Shown here piece after piece: positions 6,411-11,294 of a stretch of 11,294 bases of DNA. Source of the DNA: Deltaproteobacteria bacterium UBA5329 (GTDB lineage: Bacteria; Desulfobacterota; Syntrophorhabdia; Syntrophorhabdales; Syntrophorhabdaceae); the NCBI GenBank assembly GCA_002408185.1, contig DHQV01000105.1, positions 156,189 through 167,482 of the forward strand. The letters run 5' to 3'. Numbering within the stretch: position 1 is the first letter of the stretch; every line of letters starts with the position of its first letter. Both the position numbers and the translations under genes were made by a program. Under the pieces are notes generated by a model that was not told where the DNA came from, made no database searches, and saw nothing but the letters and a program-made list of their open reading frames with translations.

Positions 6411-9400
6411 TCACTTTATGGCCTTATGGTAAGACTGGAGCGATTTGACCTTAATCTCGCCCTTGTTGGATAGCGATGCCTTGATGCCTTCGGCCGTCGC
6501 CTTTGCGGCAGCAGCGGTTGTTATGTAAGGTAGCTTGTACTTGATAGCTGCCTTGCGTATGTACGAGTCGTCGTACTTGCTGCTCTTTCCTGAAGGCGTG
6601 TTGATCACAAGCTGGATCTCCTTGTTGTGGATGGCATCGACTATGTTAGGCCTGCCTTCGTGAACCTTCTTGATATGTCTGCTCTTGACGCCGTTCTCGG
6701 CGAGAAATTTATGGGTGCCTTCAGTAGCTATAAGGGTAAAGCCGAGTTTTACGAGCTGTTTAGCTACATCCAGGACGTCTTTCTTATCGCGATCGACCAC
6801 CGTCATAAGGACATTTCCCGACCGGGGCAGTTTCTGGCCTGCTGCTTCCTGGGATTTGGTAAATGCAAGACCGAAAGAGTTTGCCATACCAAGGACCTCA
6901 CCGGTCGATTTCATCTCGGGACCGAGCGTTGGGTCAACTTCAGGGAACATATTGAAGGGAAATACAGCCTCTTTTACTCCCACGTGGGGGTATGCCTTAT
7001 GTGTCAGGCCCATGTCTTTGAGCTTTTTACCGAGCATAAGCTGTGTTGCTATACGGGCCATCTGGACACCGGTCACCTTTGAAACGAGGGGTACGGTCCT
7101 GCTTGCCCGTGGATTTGCCTCAAGAATGTAGACCTTATCATGGGCGATGGCATACTGGATATTCATGAGGCCTACGACCTTTAGCTCTATGGCCAGCCTT
7201 TTCGTATATTCATTAATTGTTTCGATATGCTTTTCCGATAATGTTCTGGGAGGTATTGCGCAGGCGCTGTCGCCGGAATGTACGCCTGCCAATTCTATAT
7301 GCTCCATTATGGATGGAACGAAGGCATCCTCACCGTCGGAGATGGCGTCTGCTTCGACCTCTACGGCATCTTCCAAAAATTTATCGATAAGGATCGGCCG
7401 GCCGGGGGTAATATCGACAGCGGCATTTACATAAGATCTCAGCATTTCATCGTCATAAACTACTTCCATACCCCTGCCGCCAAGGACGTACGACGGGCGG
7501 ACCATGAGCGGATAGCCTATCCTCCGCGCAGCCTCCAAGGCTTCTCCAAGTACGACAGCAGTTCCGCTTTCAGGCTGGGGGATGCCGATCTTCCCGATTA
7601 TCTGACTGAAGCGTTTGCGGTCTTCCGCAATATCGATACTTTCGGTCGAGGTGCCGAGTATTTTCACGCCCGCCTCTTCAAGTTGCCGTGCCAGGTTAAG
7701 CGGTGTCTGGCCGCCGAACTGCACAATGGCGCCAATCGGTTTTTCCTTCTGGTAAATGCTCAGGACATCTTCGACGGTGAGAGGCTCGAAATAGAGTTTA
7801 TCGGATGTGTCATAGTCGGTGGAGACCGTTTCGGGGTTACAGTTGACCATTATTGATTCGTATCCCTCGTCGCGGAGGGTAAATGCGGCATGGACGCACG
7901 TATAATCGAACTCGATGCCCTGGCCGATGCGGTTCGGGCCACCGCCGAGAATCATGACCTTTTTCCGGTCGCTGACCGCCACTTCATCGGGCGCATTGTA
8001 CGTTGAATAATAATATGCCGCATCGGCGCCGCTTACGGGCACCTTGCACCAGGTCTCATTCTTCCCCAGCGCCGACCGTCTGCGCCGTATCTCGGTTTCC
8101 GGTATATCGAGAATCATGGACAGGTATCTGTCGGAGAAGCCGTCCTCCTTGGCTTTTACAAGGAGATGATCAGGTAATGAGCCGCCCTTGTACTTTAACA
8201 TCTCTTCTTCCAAGCCAAGGATCTCCTTCATCTGCCCGATAAACCAGTGTTTTATCTTTGTCTTTTCGAACAGTTCATCGACCGTGGCACCTTTCCGCAG
8301 GGCTTCATACATGATGAACTGGCGTTCCGAAGATGGTTCGTTGAGGAGACGCATGAGGTCGTCAAGGGGCAATTCATTGAAATTCTTAGCGAAACCAAGG
8401 CCGTACCTTTTCGTCTCTAGCGAACGGATCGCTTTCTGGAAAGCTTCTTTATATGTTTTGCCAATGCTCATCGCCTCGCCGACGGCCTTCATCTGGGTGC
8501 CCAATTTGTCTTCGGCTTCGCTGAATTTTTCGAATGCCCAGCGGGCGAACTTGATAACGACATAGTCGCCGGAAGGGACGTATTCATGAAGCCCAGCTCC
8601 GCGATAATATGGAATGTCCTTCAGCGTGTACCCGCCGGCCAGTTTGGCTGATATGAAAGCAATGGGGAAACCCGTTGCTTTCGACGCAAGTGCAGAAGAC
8701 CGGGAGGTCCTCGGATTTATCTCGATGACGACAATGCGCCCCGTTTCGGGGTTATGGGCAAACTGTATATTCGTGCCGCCGATCACCTGGATGGCTTCAA
8801 CGATACGGTACGAATAATCCTGCAGCTTTTTCTGGACTTCCTCGGAGATGGTGAGCATCGGCGCACAGCAGAATGAATCCCCTGTATGAACGCCCATCGG
8901 GTCGATGTTCTCGATAAAGCATACGGTGATCATTTTGCTTTCGGCGTCGCGGACAACCTCGAGTTCGAGCTCTTCCCAACCGACGACCGCCTCTTCGATG
9001 AGTATCTGCCCAATGAGGCTTGCAGAGATGCCGCGGTTCGCGATCGTATTCAGTTCTTCCTTGTTATAAGCTATACCGCCGCCCGTACCTCCCATTGTGT
9101 AGGCGGGGCGGATGACGATGGGATATCCCAGCCGGTCTGCGATGCCGAGAGCTTCCTCCACTGAATAGGCGAGCGCACTTTCGGGCATAGGGATGCCGAG
9201 TTTGGCCATGGTTTTCTTGAACTCGTCCCGGTCTTCTCCTCGTTCGATCGCATCGGCCTGAACGCCAATTATGCGGACGCCGTGCTTGTCCAGTATACCC
9301 CGCCGGGAAAGCTCGGCAGCCAGGTTGAGACCTGTTTGACCGCCAAGGTTCGGAAGCAGTCCCTGCGGTTTTTCCTTTTCAATGATCTTCTCGAGGACAT

Positions 9401-9623
9401 CGATGGTAAGGGGCTCCACGTATGTCCTGTCGGCCATGCCCGGGTCGGTCATGATCGTGGCGGGGTTCGAGTTTACAAGGACTATTTTGTAACCGGCAGC
9501 GCGCAGGGCCTTGCACGCCTGGGTGCCCGAATAATCAAATTCACATGCTTGGCCGATAATGATCGGACCGGAACCGATGATAAGCACCTTTTCGATGCCT
9601 TTTATCCTGGGGGGCTTTTTCAT
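6411..9623 (-). CDS. carB: Carbamoyl-phosphate synthase large subunit
   Basis: Makes carbamoyl phosphate from bicarbonate, ATP and ammonia channelled from the CarA glutaminase, feeding arginine and pyrimidine synthesis. The 1070 residues match the family length and the internal duplication is clear: first half with GSGPIIIGQACEFDYSGTQA (17-36), ATP-grasp and EINPR (301-305); oligomerisation region about 405-550; second half with GGGPNRIGQGIEFDY (560-574) and EANPR (835-839); then the C-terminal MGS-type allosteric domain (about 936-1070) containing TEGTHKFLAENG (967-978), where UMP and ornithine act in E. coli. All motifs look intact. ATG 9623 has Shine-Dalgarno AAAGGA (9633-9638), and a good promoter lies just upstream with a leader near 23 bases, too short for a pyrimidine attenuator. 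carA is not next to it: the gene upstream is rubredoxin, beyond a terminator. Confidence 0.98.
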   Translation of the reverse strand: MKKPPRIKGIEKVLIIGSGPIIIGQACEFDYSGTQACKALRAAGYKIVLVNSNPATIMTDPGMADRTYVEPLTIDVLEKIIEKEKPQGLLPNLGGQTGLNLAAELSRRGILDKHGVRIIGVQADAIERGEDRDEFKKTMAKLGIPMPESALAYSVEEALGIADRLGYPIVIRPAYTMGGTGGGIAYNKEELNTIANRGISASLIGQILIEEAVVGWEELELEVVRDAESKMITVCFIENIDPMGVHTGDSFCCAPMLTISEEVQKKLQDYSYRIVEAIQVIGGTNIQFAHNPETGRIVVIEINPRTSRSSALASKATGFPIAFISAKLAGGYTLKDIPYYRGAGLHEYVPSGDYVVIKFARWAFEKFSEAEDKLGTQMKAVGEAMSIGKTYKEAFQKAIRSLETKRYGLGFAKNFNELPLDDLMRLLNEPSSERQFIMYEALRKGATVDELFEKTKIKHWFIGQMKEILGLEEEMLKYKGGSLPDHLLVKAKEDGFSDRYLSMILDIPETEIRRRRSALGKNETWCKVPVSGADAAYYYSTYNAPDEVAVSDRKKVMILGGGPNRIGQGIEFDYTCVHAAFTLRDEGYESIMVNCNPETVSTDYDTSDKLYFEPLTVEDVLSIYQKEKPIGAIVQFGGQTPLNLARQLEEAGVKILGTSTESIDIAEDRKRFSQIIGKIGIPQPESGTAVVLGEALEAARRIGYPLMVRPSYVLGGRGMEVVYDDEMLRSYVNAAVDITPGRPILIDKFLEDAVEVEADAISDGEDAFVPSIMEHIELAGVHSGDSACAIPPRTLSEKHIETINEYTKRLAIELKVVGLMNIQYAIAHDKVYILEANPRASRTVPLVSKVTGVQMARIATQLMLGKKLKDMGLTHKAYPHVGVKEAVFPFNMFPEVDPTLGPEMKSTGEVLGMANSFGLAFTKSQEAAGQKLPRSGNVLMTVVDRDKKDVLDVAKQLVKLGFTLIATEGTHKFLAENGVKSRHIKKVHEGRPNIVDAIHNKEIQLVINTPSGKSSKYDDSYIRKAAIKYKLPYITTAAAAKATAEGIKASLSNKGEIKVKSLQSYHKAIK

Positions 9624-9652
9624 GGGAGGGTGTCCTTTCGGATTTGTTCTGC

Positions 9653-9681
9653 ATCGTAACAGAAGAATTTGAACGAGTCAA
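9653..9681 (-). promoter_or_regulatory. Sigma70-type promoter of carB
   Basis: On the - strand, TTGACT (9676-9681), a 17-base spacer and TACGAT (9653-9658). The expected start near 9646 gives a leader of about 23 bases carrying the carB Shine-Dalgarno. This supports carB as the first gene of its own transcript. The stretch 9682-9784 upstream shows no gene; it has two ACCGGAA copies (9701-9707, 9727-9733) of unknown meaning. Confidence 0.65.
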
Positions 9682-9793
9682 GCGTTTTCAACCTGTCGTA
9701 ACCGGAAGGTTTGAGCACCCTTTTTGACCGGAAACTTTCAAGGCGTACGGAACGGACCATGTATCAAAAGCGACAAAATAAGGGAAAGCCGGC

Positions 9794-9826
9794 TTTTTAA
9801 AAATGAACCCTCCCGTTGCGGGAGGG
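9794..9826 (-). terminator. Intrinsic terminator after rubredoxin
   Basis: On the - strand, CCCTCCCG (9826-9819) pairs with CGGGAGGG (9815-9808) over a 3-base loop, followed by TTCATTTTT, as expected for an intrinsic terminator. It ends transcription from perR-rubredoxin before carB. A 12-base perfect palindrome AAAGCCGGCTTT (9785-9796) adjoins it. Confidence 0.8.
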
Positions 9827-9869
9827 AATTGGGGGAACGTGAAAATATTAGGGGTTGTGAAGGGGGGGA

Positions 9870-10007
9870 CTATGACTCGGATTTTTCGAAAGCTTCCTTT
9901 GGCGCATTGCAGATCGGGCAGTTCCAATCAGCCGGAAGCTCTTCGAAGGGGACTTTCTCTACGCTTTCATCGTATCGGTAACCGCATACTGTGCATGTCC
10001 AGACCAT
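9870..10007 (-). CDS. Rubredoxin, short 45-residue form
   Basis: A small one-iron electron carrier of the cytosol. The protein begins MVWTCTVCGYRYDES and ends in CPICNAPKEAFEKSES; iron ligands are C5, C8 (CTVCG) and C30, C33 (CPIC). Typical rubredoxins have 52-54 residues; this one lacks about 7 in the loop between the two Cys pairs where others have a GDPDNGI-type stretch, as in the 45-residue rubredoxin known from Desulfovibrio desulfuricans. The start at ATG 10007 is fixed by a near-perfect Shine-Dalgarno AAGGAGGA (10018-10011), 3 bases before the ATG region, and by the family's usual N-terminus. It is 30 bases after perR with no promoter seen between them, so they are probably one transcript ended by the terminator near 9808-9826. 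Likely partners are peroxide- or oxygen-reducing proteins such as the diiron protein encoded two genes upstream (inference). Confidence 0.95.
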   Translation of the reverse strand: MVWTCTVCGYRYDESVEKVPFEELPADWNCPICNAPKEAFEKSES

Positions 10008-10037
10008 AATTCCTCCTTAATAGTTTTTCAGATTTCT

Positions 10038-10439
10038 CTAAGTTCTGGCAACCGCGCAATCCTTACATATTCCGTAAAAGTCTACACGGTTCCCAATTAT
10101 TTCGAATCCGTATCTTTCATCCTCGGGAAGCTTCATAGGAAACTCTACAAAAATATCCACGACCACCTTGCATTTTATGCATATCAGGTGGTGGTGCGGT
10201 TCGGTGTTAGGATCAAACCGTTTCTTCGCCGGATCGATAGAAAGCTCGATCACCCTTCCCTGATCTTTGAGGGTTTCCATCGTATTATAGACGGTCGCGA
10301 GGGACATGGTCGGAAATTGCCCATGCAGAGCACTGTATATGTCTCCTGCGCTTGGGTGTGTCACATTTCCCTCGAGGTATTTCATGATCGCTATCCTCTG
10401 TGGCGTCATCTTCATTGTCTTATACGAGTTTCTAATCAT
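10038..10439 (-). CDS. perR: Fur-family peroxide-responsive repressor, PerR type
   Basis: A 133-residue metal-dependent regulator. The N-terminal winged helix carries TPQRIAIMKYL (12-22) and recognition helix SLATVYNTMETL (46-57); the C-terminal dimerisation domain has two CxxC pairs, C87/C90 and C125/C128, forming the structural zinc site. Aligned by eye with B. subtilis PerR at a constant offset of 9, all five regulatory-metal ligands are present: H28 (H37), D76 (D85), H82 (H91), H84 (H93) and D95 (D104). Asp at the last position is a PerR hallmark, where Fur and Zur differ, so Fe-catalysed His oxidation by peroxide is the likely sensing mode. The ATG at 10439 has only a weak ribosome site; internal Met 9 or 11 would still retain the whole fold. 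It is followed by rubredoxin and preceded by a ferritin-like gene, the expected kind of targets. A palindrome over its own promoter suggests autoregulation. Confidence 0.93.
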   Translation of the reverse strand: MIRNSYKTMKMTPQRIAIMKYLEGNVTHPSAGDIYSALHGQFPTMSLATVYNTMETLKDQGRVIELSIDPAKKRFDPNTEPHHHLICIKCKVVVDIFVEFPMKLPEDERYGFEIIGNRVDFYGICKDCAVART

Positions 10440-10454
10440 ACAATAATCAATCTC

Positions 10455-10475
10455 AAGTACTATATACTATTACTT
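10455..10475. promoter_or_regulatory. Imperfect palindrome over the perR promoter, candidate operator
   Basis: AAGTActatatactaTTACTT is a 21-base imperfect palindrome; outer arms AAGTA/TACTT match perfectly and the next three positions match at two. It overlaps the predicted -10 box, where a bound repressor would block polymerase. It is AT-rich like a PerR box but does not match the B. subtilis consensus TTATAATNATTATAA well. Confidence 0.45.
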
Positions 10476-10493
10476 TAGAATCGTTCTTGTCAA
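10464..10493 (-). promoter_or_regulatory. Sigma70-type promoter of perR-rubredoxin
   Basis: On the - strand, a consensus TTGACA (10488-10493), an 18-base spacer and TAGTAT (10464-10469). An A/T tract TTTTTTAAAAAA (10496-10507) directly upstream of the -35 box resembles an UP element. The expected start near 10457 gives a leader of about 18 bases. It lies between the ferritin-like stop and perR, so perR can be transcribed on its own. Confidence 0.62.
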
Positions 10494-10535
10494 CGTTTTT
10501 TAAAAAAGTTTATCGGTGGTTGAAAATAGTGGTTG

Positions 10536-11060
10536 TTAGCCGCCATCCCACATCAAGTGTTCTGTCTTGACGAACCAGCCGGCCGGGTTCTCGAAATATT
10601 CTTCGGCATCCCGGAGTGAAAGGTAATGTTCGTATTCTATAGATGAAAGAAGTTCGAAAAATGCCTTTTCCCTTGGGTCGGTTGACGATGCGGCAAGGTC
10701 TTTGTAGAATTTGACCCCCTTTTCTTCAAATTCCGCCGCTATTTTGACGGCTTCACGGTCATCGGCATCGGTTGTTTCCGCCGCATCGATATTCTTGAGC
10801 GTATCAAGGAGAACATCTCTTACGTTTGTCTTGTTGATTTCGAGCGGTACGGTTTCCGGCCATCTGGCGTTGGCCTTCCATTGTTCGTGCAACTGTTTCA
10901 GTCTTTCGTAGTGCTCGACCTCATCTTCGGCAATACGGCCGAACATCTCTTTTCCGAGGGTGTTGTTGGTTCGGGAGGCATTCTTGAGGTAAAATTCCCG
11001 CTCGCGGATCTCATTGTTAAGGGCCACTTCTAGGGCATCCAGTCTTTTTTCATTATCCAT
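10536..11060 (-). CDS. Rubrerythrin-like ferritin-family diiron protein
   Basis: A 174-residue, mostly helical cytosolic protein with the duplicated helix-pair pattern of a diiron four-helix bundle. The first pair has ALNNEIREREFY (13-24; candidate ligands E17/E20) and EDEVEHY (45-51; E47, H50); the second has EFEEKGVKFY (110-119; E112/E113) and SSIEYEHY (139-146; E142, H145). The C-terminus ends in a WF...WDGG tail (162-174) like that of stand-alone ferritin-like proteins. There is no cysteine, so the C-terminal rubredoxin domain of classical rubrerythrin is absent. It probably reduces peroxide or handles iron; the electron donor would have to come in trans. ATG 11060 has Shine-Dalgarno GAGGTG (11070-11065) and its own promoter. 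It is the first gene of the ferritin-like, perR, rubredoxin series. The exact reaction is not settled by sequence. Confidence 0.88.
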   Translation of the reverse strand: MDNEKRLDALEVALNNEIREREFYLKNASRTNNTLGKEMFGRIAEDEVEHYERLKQLHEQWKANARWPETVPLEINKTNVRDVLLDTLKNIDAAETTDADDREAVKIAAEFEEKGVKFYKDLAASSTDPREKAFFELLSSIEYEHYLSLRDAEEYFENPAGWFVKTEHLMWDGG

Positions 11061-11088
11061 GGGGCACCTCTCTCTATGGTCTCACGTA

Positions 11089-11117
11089 AATATAGGGTCG
11101 TGAAGGAGAAGAATCAA
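11089..11117 (-). promoter_or_regulatory. Sigma70-type promoter of the ferritin-like gene
   Basis: On the - strand, TTGATT (11112-11117), a 17-base spacer and TATATT (11089-11094). The expected start near 11082 leaves a leader of about 21 bases with the GAGGTG ribosome site. Confidence 0.62.
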
Positions 11118-11134
11118 GTGAAGGGAAGAGGTAG

Positions 11135-11150
11135 CGGGTTATCCAACCCG
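11135..11150. repeat. Small hairpin CGGGTT-ATCC-AACCCG
   Basis: A perfect 6-bp stem with a 4-base loop upstream of the ferritin-like promoter. No T-run follows on either strand, so terminator function is doubtful; CGTCATCCC follows at once and resembles the ends of common intergenic repeats. Confidence 0.45.
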
Positions 11151-11212
11151 TCATCCCAAGCTTGCAGGTTGTGTCCGTGAGCGTGCAAATCGCCGAAATA
11201 CACTACCCACCC

Positions 11213-11280
11213 TCATTCCGGTCAAGAGGATGTCGCATTAGGTTCCCCACGGCCGGATGCATGTACAATGCCGGAATCCA
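11213..11280. repeat. Possible REP-like intergenic inverted repeat
   Basis: TCATTCCGG (11213-11221) and CCGGAATCCA (11271-11280) form inverted ends (ATTCCGG/CCGGAAT perfect, 49 bases between). All three reverse frames from the window edge hit stops within about 30 codons, so this does not look coding. The right-edge stretch 11118-11294 holds no gene that I can support. Confidence 0.35.
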
Positions 11281-11294
11281 AGGTTTTTCTTTTC

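Noticed and set aside
7278..7856. 192-aa open frame on the + strand within carB
   Set aside because: A shadow frame opposite conserved carB codons, with no domain or ribosome site of its own.
9688..9927. 79-aa open frame on the - strand between rubredoxin and carB
   Set aside because: It begins inside the rubredoxin gene in another frame, spans the terminator hairpin, has no ribosome site, and its product resembles no protein I know.

Overview
The window reads as ordinary core chromosome of an anaerobic or microaerophilic bacterium of the former Deltaproteobacteria (Desulfobacterota-like). This placement is inferred from gene content: a PerR-type regulator with a rubrerythrin-like diiron protein and a short rubredoxin, a CRP-type regulator between alaS and nadE, and base composition that looks near 50% GC. 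It is not a proven taxonomic call. No tRNA, rRNA, CRISPR array, transposase, integrase or phage gene was seen.

Left part, + strand (1-4559): a tight run of alaS (5' end cut by the window edge), a Crp/Fnr-family regulator and glutamine-dependent NAD+ synthetase nadE, with gaps of 24 and 11 bases, probably one transcription unit. Then comes a small exported protein rich in Lys, Ala and Pro (4742-5005), closed by a perfect 17-bp hairpin, and a HAD-family nucleotidase-like gene (5288-5833). The promoter of the HAD gene lies so close to its GTG start that the mRNA should be leaderless or nearly so.

Right part, - strand (11060 down to 5869): transcription runs diiron ferritin-like protein -> perR -> rubredoxin -> carB -> yjbQ-family gene. 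The ferritin-like gene, perR and carB each have a recognisable sigma70-type promoter, and a GC-rich terminator separates rubredoxin from carB. The 45-aa rubredoxin (9870-10007) is short and easily missed. The ferritin-like/perR/rubredoxin set forms a compact peroxide-defence module: a sensor, a diiron protein without its own rubredoxin domain, and a separate rubredoxin that could supply its electrons. The yjbQ-family gene and the HAD gene converge with 35 bases between their stops.

Most of the window is conserved housekeeping sequence. The points most worth a second look are the split rubrerythrin arrangement around perR, the palindrome over the perR promoter, the near-leaderless HAD gene and the repetitive Lys-rich exported protein. 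I found no convincing new multi-gene system.
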